Positions 10,166-24,176 of a DNA stretch of 64,000 nucleotides are shown here, piece after piece. Numbering within the stretch: position 1 is the first letter of the stretch; the number at the start of each line of letters is the position of its first letter. A program made the position numbers and the translations under genes. Source of the DNA: Setophaga petechia (lineage: Eukaryota; Chordata; Aves; Passeriformes; Parulidae); the NCBI GenBank assembly GCA_024362935.1, contig JANCRA010000001.1:53169501-53233500 (forward strand), read 5' to 3'. Below the pieces are notes generated by a model. The model was not told where the DNA came from, made no database searches, and saw only the letters and a list, made by a program, of their open reading frames with translations.

Positions 10166-13100
10166 CCTAGGGTAAGGGTTGTTTAATCCAGAAAGCCTTG
10201 AGCTGCAGGCACACTGCAACTGCAAAAGGTATCCCAAGGGGAGCGCAAAAGCGCCGCGACATCGCTGCCTCCACAGCTTTTTCTTTGGTGCCATCCCTAA
10301 CCCTAGGCTGATTTACCTGTCTAGGGCTATAGTTTTGGTTACGCCTAGGGTTAGGGTATTTTAAATGAGAAAGGCTTGAGCTCCAGACACAATTCAGCTG
10401 GCAAAGGTATCCCAAGGGGATCGAAAAAGTGCCACAACATGGCTGCCTCCGCCCATTTGGGACCGTCCCTAACCCTAGGCTGATTGACCAGTTTAGGGGT
10501 CAGGGTTACGCCTAGGGTAAGGGTTTTTTAATCCAGAAAGCCCTGAGCTCCAGGCACACTGCAACTGCAAAAGGTATCCCAAGGGGAGCCAAAAGCTCCA
10601 CAACATCACTGCCTCCACAGCTTTTTCTTTGGTGCCATCCCTAACCCTAGGCTGATTTACCTGTCTAGGGCTAGGGTTAGGGTTAAGCCTAGGGTTAGGG
10701 TTTTTTAAATGAGAAAGGCTTGAGCTCCAGACACAATTCAACTGGCAAAGGCATCCCAAGGGGATCGAAAAAGTGCCGCAACATGGCTGCCTCCGCACAT
10801 TTTTCCTTGGGACCGTCCCTAACCCTAGGCTGATAGACCAGTTTAGGAGTTAGGGTCACGCCTAGGGTAAGGGTTTTTAAATCCAGAAAGCCCTGAGCTC
10901 CAGGCACGCTGCAACTGCAAAAGGTATCCCAAGGGGAGCGCAAAAGCTCCCTAACATGGCTGCCTCCACAGCTTTTTCTTTGGTGCCATCCCTAACCCTA
11001 GGCTGATTTACCTGTCTAGGGCTAGGGTTAGGGTTACGCCTAGGGTTAGGGTTTTTTAAATGAGAAAGGCTTGAGCTCCAGACACAATTCAGCAGGCAAA
11101 GGCATCCCAAGGGGATCGAAAAAGTGCCACAACATAGCTGCCTCCGCACATTTTTCCTTGGGACCGTCCCTAACCCTAGGCTGATTGACCAGTTTAGGGG
11201 TTAGGGTTACGCCTAGGGTAAGGGTTGTTTAATCCAAAAAGCCCTGAGCTCCAGGCACACTGCAACTGCAAAAGGTATCCCAAGGGGAGCGCAAAAGCTC
11301 CACAACATGGCTGCCTCCACAGCTTTTTCTTTGCTGCCATCCCTAACCCTAGGCTGATTTACCTGTCTAGGGCTAGGGTTAGGGTTACGCATAGGGTTAG
11401 GGTTTTTTAAATGAGAAAGGCTTGAGCTCCAGACACAATTCAGCTGGCAAAGGCATCCCAAGGGGATCGAAAAAGTGCCACAACATGGCTGCCTCCGCAC
11501 AATTTTCCTTGGGACCGTCCCTAACCCTAGGCTGATTGACCAGTTTAGGGGTTAGGGTTACGCCTAGGGTAAGGGTTTTTAAATCCAGAAAGCCCTGAGC
11601 TCCAGGCACGCTGCAACTGCAAAAGGTATCCCAAGGGGAGCGCAAAAGCGCCACAACATGGCTGCATCCACAGCTTTTTCTTTGGTGCCATCCCTAACCC
11701 TAGGCTGATTTACCTGTCTAGGGCTAGGGTTAGGGTTACGCCTAGGGTTAGGGTATTATAAATGAGAAAGGCTTGAGCTCCAGACACAATTCAGCTGGCA
11801 AAGGCATCCCAAGGGGATCGAAAAAGTGCCACAACATGGCTGCCTCCGCACATTTTTCCTTGGGACCGTCCCTAACCCTAGGCTGATTGACCAGTTTAGT
11901 AGTTAGGGTTACGCCTAGGGTAAGGGTTTTTTAATCCAGAAAGCCCTGAGCTCCAGGCACACTGCAACTGCAAAAGGTATCCCAAGGGGAGCGCAAAAGC
12001 GCCGCGACATCGCTGCCTCCACAGCTTTTTCTTTGGTGCCATCCCTAACCATAGGCTGATTTACCTGTCTAGGGCTAGGGTTAGGGTTATGCCTAGGGTT
12101 AGGGTTTTTTAAATGAGAAAGGCTTGAGCTCCAGACACAATTCAGCAGGCAAAGGCATCCCAAGGGGATTGAAAAAGTGCCACAACATGGCTGCCTCCGC
12201 ACATTTTTCCTTGGGACCGTCCCTAACCCTAGGCTGATTGACCTGTTTTGGGGTTAGGGTTACGCCTAGGGTAAGGGTTTTTTAATCCAGAAAGCCCTGA
12301 GCTCCAGGCACGCTGCAACTGCAAAAGGTATCCCAAGGGGAGCGCAAAAGCGCCACAACATGGCTGCCTCCACAGCTTTTTCTTTGGTGCCATCCCTAAC
12401 CCTAGGCTGATTTACCTGTCTAGGGCTAGGGTTAGGGTTACGCCTAGGGTTAGGGTTTTTTAAATGAGAAAGGCTTGAGCTCCAGACACAATTCAGCTGG
12501 CAAAGGCATCCCAAGGGGATCGAAAAAGTGCCACAACATGGCTGCCTCCGCACATTTTTCCTTGGGACCGTCCCTAACCCTAGGCTGATTGACCAGTTTA
12601 GGGGTTAGGGTTACGCCTAGGGTAAGGGTTTTTTAATCCAGAAAGCCCTGAGCTCCAGGCACACTGCAACTGCAAAAGGTATCCCAAGGGGAGCGCAAAA
12701 TCGCCACGACATCGCTGCCTCCACAGCTTTTTCTTTGGTGCCATCCCTAACCCTAGGCTGTTTTACCTGTCTAGGGCTAGAGTTAGGGTTACGCCTAGGG
12801 TTAGGGTTTTTTAAATGAGAAAGGCTTGAGCTCCAGACACAATTCAGCTGGCAAAGGCATCCCAAGGGGATCGAAAAAGTGCCGCAACATGGCTGCCTCC
12901 GCACATTTTTCCTTGGGACCGTCCCTAACCCTAGACTGATTGACCAGTTTAGTAGTTAGGGTTACGCCGGGGGTAAGGGTTTTTTAATCCAGAAAGCCCA
13001 GAGCTCCAGGCACACTGCAACTGCAAAAGGTATCCCAAGGGGAGCGCAAAAGCGCCGCGACATGGCTGCCTCCACAGCTTTTTCTTTGGTGCCATCCCTA

Positions 13101-14019
13101 ACCCTAGGCTGATTTACCTGTCTAGGGCTAGGGTTAGGGTTACGCCTAGGGTTAGGGTTTTTTAAATGAGAAAGGCTTGAGCTCCAGACACAATTCAGCA
13201 GGCAAAGGCATCCCAAGGGGATCGAAAAAGTGCCGCAACATGGCTGCCTCCGCACATTTTTCCTTGGGACCGTCCCTAACCCTAGGCTGATTGACCAGTT
13301 TAGTAGTTAGGGTTACGCCGGGGGTAAGGGTTTTTTAATCCAGAAAGCCCTGAGCTCCAGGCACGCTGCAACTGCAAAAGGTATCCCAAGGGGAGCGCAA
13401 AAGCACCACAACATGGCTGCCTCCACAGCTTTTTCTTTGGTGCCATCCCTAACCCTAGGCTGATTTACCTGTCTAGGGCTAGAGTTAGGGTTACGCCTAG
13501 GGTAAGGGTTTTTTAAATGAGAAAGGCTTGAGCTCCAGACACAATTCAGCAGGCAAAGGCATCCCAAGGGAATCGAAAAAGTGCCACAACATGGCTGCCT
13601 CCGCACATTTTTCCTTGGGACCGTCCCTAACCCTAGGCTGATTGACCAGTTTAGGGGTTAGGGTTACGCCTAGGGTAAGGGTTTTTAAATCCAGAAAGCC
13701 CTGAGCTCCAGGCACGCTGCAACTGCAAAAGGTATCCCAAGGGGAGCGCAAAAGCTCCACAACATGGCTGCCTCCACAGCTTTTTCTTTGGTGCCATCCC
13801 TAACCCTAGGCTGATTTACCTGTCTAGGGCTAGGGTTAGGGTTACGCCTAGGGTTAGGGTTTTTTAAATGAGAAAGGCTTGAGCTCCAGACACAATTCAG
13901 CAGGCAAAGGCATCCCAAGGGGATCGAAAAAGTGCCACAACATGGCTGCCTCCGCACATTTTTCCTTGGGACCGTCCCTAACCCTAGGCTGATTGACCTG
14001 TTTTGGGGTTAGGGTTACG
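10166..14019 (+). repeat. HOR sub-block P1 (11 units, 3,854 bp)
   Basis: Units start at 10166, 10511, 10861, 11212, 11563, 11914, 12265, 12616, 12967, 13318 and 13669. The block opens with the 345-bp marker unit (GTTGTTT head, GAGCTGCAGG, CTATAGTTTTGGTTACG), then a 350-bp unit with GAGCCAAAAGCTCC and ACATCACTG. Private markers include ACGCATAGGG near 11390, GGGTATTATAAATG near 11755, and CCATAGGC with GTTATGCC in unit 11914. The order is repeated in P2 at an offset of 7,006 bp. Confidence 0.85.
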
Positions 14020-17000
14020 CCTAGGGTAAGGGTTGTTTAATCCAGAAAGCCTTGAGCTGCAGGCACACTGCAACTGCAAAAGGTATCCCAAGGGGAGCGC
14101 AAAAGCGCCGCGACATCGCTGCCTCCACAGCTTTTTCTTTGGTGCCATCCCTAACCCTAGGCTGATTTACCTGTCTAGGGCTATAGCTTGGGTTACGCCT
14201 AGGGTTAGGGTATTTTAAATGAGAAAGGCTTGAGCTCCAGACACAATTCAGCTGGCAAAGGTATCCCAAGGGGATCGAAAAAGTGCCACAACATGGCTGC
14301 CTCCGCCCATTTGGGACCGTCCCTAACCCTAGGCTGATTGACCAGTTTAGGGGTTAGGGTTACGCCTAGGGTAAGGGTTTTTTAATCCAGAAAGCCCTGA
14401 GCTCCAGGCACACTGCAACTGCAAAAGGTATCCCAAGGGGAGCCAAAAGCTCCACAACATCACTGCCTCCACAGCTTTTTCTTTGGTGCCATCCCTAACC
14501 CTAGGCTGATTTACCTGTCTAGGGCTAGGGTTAGGGTTAAGCCTAGGGTTAGGGTTTTTTAAATGAGAAAGGCTTGAGCTCCAGACACAATTCAGCTGGC
14601 AAAGGCATCCCAAGGGGATCGAAAAAGTGCCGCAACATGGCTGCCTCCGCACATTTTTCCTTGGGACCGTCCCTAACCCTAGGCTGATAGACCAGTTTAG
14701 GAGTTAGGGTCACGCCTAGGGTAAGGGTTTTTAAATCCAGAAAGCCCTGAGCTCCAGGCACGCTGCAACTGCAAAAGGTATCCCAAGGGGAGCGCAAAAG
14801 CTCCCTAACATGGCTGCCTCCACAGCTTTTTCTTTGGTGCCATCCCTAACCCTAGGCTGATTTACCTGTCTAGGGCTAGGGTTAGGGTTACGCCTAGGGT
14901 TAGGGTTTTTTAAATGAGAAAGGCTTGAGCTCCAGACACAATTCAGCAGGCAAAGGCATCCCAAGGGGATCGAAAAAGTGCCACAACATAGCTGCCTCCG
15001 CACATTTTTCCTTGGGACCGTCCCTAACCCTAGGCTGATTGACCAGTTTAGGGGTTAGGGTTACGCCTAGGGTAAGGGTTGTTTAATCCAAAAAGCCCTG
15101 AGCTCCAGGCACACTGCAACTGCAAAAGGTATCCCAAGGGGAGCGCAAAAGCTCCACAACATGGCTGCCTCCACAGCTTTTTCTTTGGTGCCATCCCTAA
15201 CCCTAGGCTGATTTACCTGTCTAGGGCTAGGGTTAGGGTTAAGCCTAGGGTTAGGGTTTTTGAAATGAGAAAGGCTTGAGCTCCAGACACAATTCAGCAG
15301 GCAAAGGCATCCCAAGGGGATCGAAAAAGTGCCACAACATGGCTGCCTCCGCACATTTTTCCTTGGGACCGTCCCTAAGCCTAGGCTGATTGACCAGTTT
15401 AGGGGTTAGGGTTACGCCTAGGGTAAGGGTTTTTAAATCCAGAAAGCCCTGAGCTCCAGGCACGCTGCAACTGCAAAAGGTATCCCAAGGGGAGCGCAAA
15501 AGCGCCACAACATGGCTGCATCCACAGCTTTTTCTTTGGTGCCATCCCTAACCCTAGGCTGATTTACCTGTCTAGGGCTAGGGTTAGGGTTACGCCTAGG
15601 GTTAGGGTATTATAAATGAGAAAGGCTTGAGCTCCAGACACAATTCAGCTGGCAAAGGCATCCCAAGGGGATCGAAAAAGTGCCACAACATGGCTGCCTC
15701 CTCACATTTTTCCTTGGGACCGTCCCTAACCCTAGGCTGATTGACCAGTTTAGTAGTTAGGGTTACGCCTAGGGTAAGGGTTTTTTAATCCAGAAAGCCC
15801 TGAGCTCCAGGCACACTGCAACTGCAAAAGGTATCCAAAGGGGAGCGCAAAAGCGCCGCGACATCGCTGCCTCCACAGCTTTTTCTTTGGTGCCATCCCT
15901 AACCATAGGCTGATTTACCTGTCTAGGGCTAGGGTTAGGGTTACGCCTAGGGTTAGGGTTTTTTAAATGAGAAAGGCTTGAGCTCCAGACACAATTCAGC
16001 AGGAAAAGGCATCCCAAGGGGATCGAAAAAGTGCCACAACATGGCTGCCTCCGCACATTTTTCCTTGGGACCGTCCCTAACCCTAGGCTGATTGACCTGT
16101 TTTGGGGTTAGGGTTACGCCTAGGGTAAGGGTTGTTTAATCCAGAAAGCCTTGAGCTGTAGGCACACTGCAACTGCAAAAGGTATCCCAAGGGGAGCGCA
16201 AAAGCGCCACGACATCGCTGCCTCCACAGCTTTTTCTTTGGTGCCATCCCTAACCCTAGGCTGATTTACCTGTCTAGGGCTACAGTTAGGGTTACGCCTA
16301 GGGTTAGGGTTTTTTAAATGAGAAAGGCTTGAGCTCCAGACACAATTCACCTGGCAAAGGTAGCCCACGGGGATCGAAAAAGTGCCGCAACATGGCTGCC
16401 TCCGCACATTTTCCCTTGGGACCGTCCCTAACCCTAGGCTGATAGACCAGTTTAGGAGTTAGGGTCACGCCTAGGGTAAGGGTTTTTAAATCCAGAAAGC
16501 CCTGAGCTCCAGGCACGCTGCAACTGCAAAAGGTATCCCAAGGGGAGCGCAAAAGCTCCACAACATGGCTGCCTCCACAGCTTTTTCTTTGGTGCCATCC
16601 CTAACCCTAGGCTGATTTACCTGTCTAGGGCTAGGGTTAGGGTTACGCCTAGGGTTAGGGTTTTTTAAATGAGAAAGGCTTGAGCTCCAGACACAATTCA
16701 GCAGGCAAAGGCATCCCAAGGGGATCGAAAAACTGCCACAACATGGCTGCCTCCGCACATTTTTCCTTGGGACCGTCCCTAACCCTAGGCTGATTGACCA
16801 GTTTAGTAGTTAGGGTTACGCCTAGGGTAAGGGTTTTTAAATCCAGAAAGCCCTGAGCTCCAGGCACGCTGCAACTGCAAAAGGTATCCCAAGGGGAGCG
16901 CAAAAGCTCCACAACATGGCTGCCTCCACAGCTTTTTCTTTGGTGCCATCCCTAACCCTAGGCTGATTTACCTGTCTAGGGCTAGGGTTAGGGTTACGCC

Positions 17001-17171
17001 TAGGGTTAGGGTTTTTTAAATGAGAAAGGCTTGAGCTCCAGACACAATTCAGCAGGCAAAGGCATCCCAAGGGGATCGAAAAAGTGCCACAACATAGCTG
17101 CCTCCGCACATTTTTCCTTGGGACCGTCCCTAACCCTAGGCTGATTGACCTGTTTTGGGGTTAGGGTTACG
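14020..17171 (+). repeat. HOR sub-block Q1 (9 units, 3,152 bp)
   Basis: Units start at 14020, 14365, 14715, 15066, 15417, 15768, 16119, 16470 and 16821. The opening 345-bp unit carries CTATAGCTTGGGTTACG, distinguishing Q from P. Unit 16119 has GCTACAGTTAGGG and TTCACCTGGCAAAGGTAGCCCACGGGG, and unit 16470 has GAAAAACTGCC. These markers recur in Q2 at offsets of 6,655 bp (early units) and 6,304 bp (late units). The change in offset is one lost unit. Confidence 0.85.
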
Positions 17172-20100
17172 CCTAGGGTAAGGGTTGTTTAATCCAGAAA
17201 GCCTTGAGCTGCAGGCACACTGCAACTGCAAAAGGTATCCCAAGGGGAGCGCAAAAGCGCCGCGACATCGCTGCCTCCACAGCTTTTTCTTTGGTGCCAT
17301 CCCTAACCCTAGGCTGATTTACCTGTCTAGGGCTATAGTTTTGGTTACGCCTAGGGTTAGGGTATTTTAAATGAGAAAGGCTTGAGCTCCAGACACAATT
17401 CAGCTGGCAAAGGTATCCCAAGGGGATCGAAAAAGTGCCACAACATGGCTGCCTCCGCCCATTTGGGACCGTCCCTAACCCTAGGCTGATTGACCAGTTT
17501 AGGGGTCAGGGTTACGCCTAGGGTAAGGGTTTTTTAATCCAGAAAGCCCTGAGCTCCAGGCACACTGCAACTGCAAAAGGTATCCCAAGGGGAGCCAAAA
17601 GCTCCACAACACCACTGCCTCCACAGCTTTTTCTTTGGTGCCATCCCTAACCCTAGGCTGATTTACCTGTCTAGGGCTAGGGTTAGGGTTAAGCCTAGGG
17701 TTAGGGTTTTTTAAATGAGAAAGGCTTGAGCTCCAGACACAATTCAACTGGCAAAGGCATCCCAAGGGGATCGAAAAAGTGCCGCAACATGGCTGCCTCC
17801 ACACATTTTTCCTTGGGACCGTCCCTAACCCTAGGCTGATAGACCAGTTTAGGAGTTAGGGTCACGCCTAGGGTAAGGGTTTTTAAATCCAGAAAGCCCT
17901 GAGCTCCAGGCACGCTGCAACTGCAAAAGGTATCCCAAGGGGAGCGCAAAAGCTCCCTAACATGGCTGCCTCCACAGCTTTTTCTTTGGTGCCATCCCTA
18001 ACCCTAGGCTGATTTACCTGTCTAGGGCTAGGGTTAGGGTTACGCCTAGGGTTAGGGTTTTTTAAATGAGAAAGGCTTGAGCTCCAGACACAATTCAGCA
18101 GGCAAAGGCATCCCAAGGGGATCGAAAAAGTGCCACAACATAGCTGCCTCCGCACATTTTTCCTTGGGACCGTCCCTAACCCTAGGCTGATTGACCAGTT
18201 TAGGGGTTAGGGTTACGCCTAGGGTAAGGGTTGTTTAATCCAAAAAGCCCTGAGCTCCAGGCACACTGCAACTGCAAAAGGTATCCCAAGGGGAGCGCAA
18301 AAGCTCCACAACATGGCTGCCTCCACAGCTTTTTCTTTGCTGCCATCCCTAACCCTAGGCTGATTTACCTGTCTAGGGCTAGGGTTAGGGTTACGCATAG
18401 GGTTAGGGTTTTTTAAATGAGAAAGGCTTGAGCTCCAGACACAATTCAGCTGGCAAAGGCATCCCAAGGGGATCGAAAAAGTGCCACAACATGGCTGCCT
18501 CCGCACAATTTTCCTTGGGACCGTCCCTAACCCTAGGCTGATTGACCAGTTTAGGGGTTAGGGTTACGCCTAGGGTAAGGGTTTTTAAATCCAGAAAGCC
18601 CTGAGCTCCAGGCACGCTGCAACTGCAAAAGGTATCCCAAGGGGAGCGCAAAAGCGCCACAACATGGCTGCATCCACAGCTTTTTCTTTGGTGCCATCCC
18701 TAACCCTAGGCTGATTTACCTGTCTAGGGCTAGGGTTAGGGTTACGCCTAGGGTTAGGGTATTATAAATGAGAAAGGCTTGAGCTCCAGACACAATTCAG
18801 CTGGCAAAGGCATCCCAAGGGGATCGAAAAAGTGCCACAACATGGCTGCCTCCGCACATTTTTCCTTGGGACCGTCCCTAACCCTAGGCTGATTGACCAG
18901 TTTAGTAGTTAGGGTTACGCCTAGGGTAAGGGTTTTTTAATCCAGAAAGCCCTGAGCTCCAGGCACACTGCAACTGCAAAAGGTATCCCAAGGGGAGCGC
19001 AAAAGCGCCGCGACATCGCTGCCTCCACAGCTTTTTCTTTGGTGCCATCCCTAACCATAGGCTGATTTACCTGTCTAGGGCTAGGGTTAGGGTTATGCCT
19101 AGGGTTAGGGTTTTTTAAATGAGAAAGGCTTGAGCTCCAGACACAATTCAGCAGGCAAAGGCATCCCAAGGGGATTGAAAAAGTGCCACAACATGGCTGC
19201 CTCCGCACATTTTTCCTTGGGACCGTCCCTAACCCTAGGCTGATTGACCTGTTTTGGGGTTAGGGTTACGCCTAGGGTAAGGGTTTTTTAATCCAGAAAG
19301 CCCTGAGCTCCAGGCACGCTGCAACTGCAAAAGGTATCCCAAGGGGAGCGCAAAAGCGCCACAACATGGCTGCCTCCACAGCTTTTTCTTTGGTGCCATC
19401 CCTAACCCTAGGCTGATTTACCTGTCTAGGGCTAGGGTTAGGGTTACGCCTAGGGTTAGGGTTTTTTAAATGAGAAAGGCTTGAGCTCCAGACACAATTC
19501 AGCTGGCAAAGGCATCCCAAGGGGATCGAAAAAGTGCCACAACATGGCTGCCTCCGCACATTTTTCCTTGGGACCGTCCCTAACCCTAGGCTGATTGACC
19601 AGTTTAGGGGTTAGGGTTACGCCTAGGGTAAGGGTTTTTTAATCCAGAAAGCCCTGAGCTCCAGGCACACTGCAACTGCAAAAGGTATCCCAAGGGGAGC
19701 GCAAAATCGCCACGACATGGCTGCCTCCACAGCTTTTTCTTTGGTGCCATCCCTAACCCTAGGCTGTTTTACCTGTCTAGGGCTAGAGTTAGGGTTACGC
19801 CTAGGGTTAGGGTTTTTTAAATGAGAAAGGCTTGAGCTCCAGACACAATTCAGCTGGCAAAGGCATCCCAAGGGGATCGAAAAAGTGCCGCAACATGGCT
19901 GCCTCCGCACATTTTTCCTTAGGACCGTCCCTAACCCTAGACTGATTGACCAGTTTAGTAGTTAGGGTTACGCCGGGGGTAAGGGTTTTTTAATCCAGAA
20001 AGCCCAGAGCTCCAGGCACACTGCAACTGCAAAAGGTATCCCAAGGGGAGCGCAAAAGCGCCGCGACATCGCTGCCTCCACAGCTTTTTCTTTGGTGCCA

Positions 20101-20674
20101 TCCCTAACCCTAGGCTGATTTACCTGTCTAGGGCTAGGGTTAGGGTTACGCCTAGGGTTAGGCTTTTTTAAATGAGAAAGGCTTGAGCTCCAGACACAAT
20201 TCAGCTGGCAAAGGCATCCCAAGGGCATCGAAAAAGTGCCACAACATGGCTGCCTCCGCACATTTTTCCTTGGGACCGTCCCTAACCCTAGGCTGATTGA
20301 CCAGTTTAGGGGTTAGGGTTACGCCTAGGGTAAGGGTTTTTAAATCCAGAAAGCCCTGAGCTCCAGGCACGCTGCAACTGCAAAAGGTATCCCAAGGGGA
20401 GCGCAAAAGCTCCACAACATGGCTGCCTCCACAGCTTTTTCTTTGGTGCCATCCCTAACCCTAGGCTGATTTACCTGTCTAGGGCTAGGGTTAGGGTTAC
20501 GCCTAGGGTTAGGGTTTTTTAAATGAGAAAGGCTTGAGCTCCAGACACAATTCAGCAGGCAAAGGCATCCCAAGGGGATCGAAAAAGTGCCACAACATGG
20601 CTGCCTCCGCACATTTTTCCTTGGGACCGTCCCTAACCCTAGGCTGATTGACCAGTTTAGGGGTTAGGGTTACG
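17172..20674 (+). repeat. HOR sub-block P2 (10 units, 3,503 bp)
   Basis: Near-identical in order to P1: units 17172 through 19973 match 10166 through 12967 at an offset of exactly 7,006 bp, including the CTATAGTTTTGG marker, ACGCATAGGG, GGGTATTATAAATG and GTTATGCC units. P2 has one unit fewer than P1 near its right end. P1 has 12967, 13318, 13669 where P2 has only 19973 and 20324. Unit 19973 combines the CGCCGGGGG head with a GGCTTTTTTAAATG B half and AAGGGCATCG. Confidence 0.85.
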
Positions 20675-23600
20675 CCTAGGGTAAGGGTTGTTTAATCCAG
20701 AAAGCCTTGAGCTGCAGGCACACTGCAACTGCAAAAGGTATCCCAAGGGGAGCGCAAAAGCGCCGCGACATCGCTGCCTCCACAGCTTTTTCTTTGGTGC
20801 CATCCCTAACCCTAGGCTGATTTACCTGTCTAGGGCTATAGCTTGGGTTACGCCTAGGGTTAGGGTATTTTAAATGAGAAAGGCTTGAGCTCCAGACACA
20901 ATTCAGCTGGCAAAGGTATCCCAAGGGGATCGAAAAAGTGCCACAACATGGCTGCCTCCGCCCATTTGGGACCGTCCCTAACCCTAGGCTGATTGACCAG
21001 TTTAGGGGTTAGGGTTACGCCTAGGGTAAGGGTTTTTTAATCCAGAAAGCCCTGAGCTCCAGGCACACTGCAACTGCAAAAGGTATCCCAAGGGGAGCCA
21101 AAAGCTCCACAACATCACTGCCTCCACAGCTTTTTCTTTGGTGCCATCCCTAACCCTAGGCTGATTTACCTGTCTAGGGCTAGGGTTAGGGTTAAGCCTA
21201 GGGTTAGGGTTTTTTAAATGAGAAAGGCTTGAGCTCCAGACACAATTCAGCTGGCAAAGGCATCCCAAGGGGATCGAAAAAGTGCCGCAACATGGCTGCC
21301 TCCGCACATTTTTCCTTGGGACCGTCCCTAACCCTAGGCTGATAGACCAGTTTAGGAGTTAGGGTCACGCCTAGGGTAAGGGTTTTTAAATCCAGAAAGC
21401 CCTGAGCTCCAGGCACGCTGCAACTGCAAAAGGTATCCCAAGGGGAGCGCAAAAGCTCCACAACATGGCTGCCTCCACAGCTTTTTCTTTGGTGCCATCC
21501 CTAACCCTAGGCTGATTTACCTGTCTAGGGCTAGGGTTAGGGTTAAGCCTAGGGTTAGGGTTTTTGAAATGAGAAAGGCTTGAGCTCCAGACACAATTCA
21601 GCAGGCAAAGGCATCCCAAGGGGATCGAAAAAGTGCCACAACATGGCTGCCTCCGCACATTTTTCCTTGGGACCGTCCCTAAACCTAGGCTGATTGACCA
21701 CTTTAGGGGTTAGGGTTACGCCTAGGGTAAGGGTTTTTTAATGCAGAAAGCCCTGAGCTCCAGGCACGCTGCAACTGCAAAAGGTATCCCAAGGGGAGCG
21801 CAAAAGCGCCACAACATGGCTGCATCCACAGCTTTTTCTTTGGTGCCATCCCTAACCCTAGGCTGATTTACCTGTCTAGGGCTAGGGTTAGGGTTACGCC
21901 TAGGGTTAGGGTATTATAAATGAGAAAGGCTTGAGCTCCAGACACAATTCAGCTGGCAAAGGCATCCCAAGGGGATCGAAAAAGTGCCACAACATGGCTG
22001 CCTCCTCACATTTTTCCTTGGGACCGTCCCTAACCCTAGGCTGATTGACCAGTTTAGTAGTTAGGGTTACGCCTAGGGTAAGGGTTTTTTAATCCAGAAA
22101 GCCCTGAGCTCCAGGCACACTGCAACTGCAAAAGGTATCCAAAGGGGAGCGCAAAAGCGCCGCGACATCGCTGCCTCCACAGCTTTTTCTTTGGTGCCAT
22201 CCCTAACCATAGGCTGATTTACCTGTCTAGGGCTAGGGTTAGGGTTACGCCTAGGGTTAGGGTTTTTTAAATGAGAAAGGCTTGAGCTCCAGACACAATT
22301 CAGCAGGAAAAGGCATCCCAAGGGGATCGAAAAAGTGCCACAACATGGCTGCCTCCGCACATTTTTCCTTGGGACCGTCCCTAACCCTAGGCTGATTGAC
22401 CTGTTTTGGGGTTAGGGTTACGCCTAGGGTAAGGGTTGTTTAATCCAGAAAGCCTTGAGCTGTAGGCACACTGCAACTGCAAAAGGTATCCCAAGGGGAG
22501 CGCAAAAGCGCCACGACATCGCTGCCTCCACAGCTTTTTCTTTGGTGCCATCCCTAACCCTAGGCTGATTTACCTGTCTAGGGCTACAGTTAGGGTTACG
22601 CCTAGGGTTAGGGTTTTTTAAATGAGAAAGGCTTGAGCTCCGGACACAATTCACCTGGCAAAGGTAGCCCACGGGGATCGAAAAAGTGCCGCAACATGGC
22701 TGCCTCCGCACATTTTCCCTTGGGACCGTCCCTAACCCTAGGCTGATAGACCAGTTTAGGAGTTAGGGTCACGCCTAGGGTAAGGGTTTTTAAATCCAGA
22801 AAGCCCTGAGCTCCAGGCACGCTGCAACTGCAAAAGGTATCCCAAGGGGAGCGCAAAAGCTCCACAACATGGCTGCCTCCACAGCTTTTTCTTTGGTGCC
22901 ATCCCTAACCCTAGGCTGATTTACCTGTCTAGGGCTAGGGTTAGGGTTACGCCTAGGGTTAGGGTTTTTTAAATGAGAAAGGCTTGAGCTCCAGACACAA
23001 TTCAGCAGGCAAAGGCATCCCAAGGGGATCGAAAAACTGCCACAACATGGCTGCCTCCGCACATTTTTCCTTGGGACCGTCCCTAACCCTAGGCTGATTG
23101 ACCAGTTTAGTAGTTAGGGTTACGCCTAGGGTAAGGGTTTTTAAATCCAGAAAGCCCTGAGCTCCAGGCACACTGCAACTGCAAAAGGTATCCCAAGGGG
23201 AGCGCAAAAGCTCCCTAACATGGCTGCCTCCACAGCTTTTTCTTTGCTGCCATCCCTAACCCTAGGCTGATTTACCTGTCTAGGGCTAGGGTTAGGGTTA
23301 CGCCTAGGGTTAGGGTTTTTTAAATGAGAAAGGCTTGAGCTCCAGACACAATTCAGCAGGCAAAGGCATCCCAAGGGGATCGAAAAAGTGCCACAACATG
23401 GCTAGCTCCGCACATTTTTCCTTGGGACCGTCCCTAACCCTAGGCTGATGGACCAGTTTAGGGGTTAGGGTTACGCCTAGGGTAAGGGTTGTTTAATCCA
23501 GAAAGCCCTGAGCTCCAGGCACACTGCAACTGCAAAAGGTATCCCAAGGGGAGCCAAAAGCTCCACAACATGGCTGCCTCCACAGCTTTTTCTTTGGTGC

Positions 23601-24176
23601 CATCCCTAACCCTAGGCTGATTTACCTGTCTAGGGCTAGGGTTAGGGTTACGCCTAGGGTTAGGCTTTTTTAAATGAGAAAGGCTTGAGCTCAAGACACA
23701 ATTCAGCTGGCAAAGGCATCCCAAGGGGATCGAAAAAGTGCCGCAACATGGCTGCCTCCGCACATTTTTCCTTGGGACCGTCCCTAACCCTAGGCTGATT
23801 GACCAGTTTAGGGGTTAGGGTTACGCCGGGGGTAAGGGTTTTTTAATCCAGAAAGCCCTGAGCTCCAGGCACACTGCAACTGCAAAAGGTATCCCAAGGG
23901 GAGCGCAAAAGCGCCGCGACATCGCTGCCTCCACAGCTTTTTCTTTGGTGCCATCCCTAACCATAGGCTGTTCTACCTGTCTAGGGCTAGAGTTAGGGTT
24001 ACGCCTAGGGTTAGGGTTTTTTAAATGAGAAAGGCTTGAGCTCCAGACACAATTCACCTGGCAAAGATATACCAAGGGGATCGAAAAAAGACCACAACAT
24101 GGCTGCCTCCGCACATTTTCCCTTGGGACCGTCCCTAACCCTAGGCTGATTGACCTGTTTTGGGGTTAGGGTTACG
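20675..24176 (+). repeat. HOR sub-block Q2 (10 units, 3,502 bp)
   Basis: Opens with the Q marker CTATAGCTTGGG. Units 22072, 22423, 22774 and 23125 correspond to 15768, 16119, 16470 and 16821 (offset 6,304). Two additional units, 23476 (350 bp, GAGCCAAAAGCTCC) and 23826 (CGCCGGGGG head, GATATACCAAGGGG, AAAAAAGACC), have no counterpart in Q1. P2 plus Q2 is 7,005 bp, 20 units, against 7,006 bp for P1 plus Q1, although the two are not the same units. Confidence 0.85.
21370..21720 (+). repeat. Fused unit within Q2
   Basis: The head (TTTTTAAATCC, CACGCTGC) matches unit 14715 of Q1. The later part (GCTCCACAACATGG, GTTAAGCC, TTTTTGAAATG) matches unit 15066. One 351-bp unit is missing relative to Q1, since the offset drops from 6,655 to 6,304 bp across this point. 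This is the expected product of an in-register exchange between neighbouring units. Confidence 0.75.
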
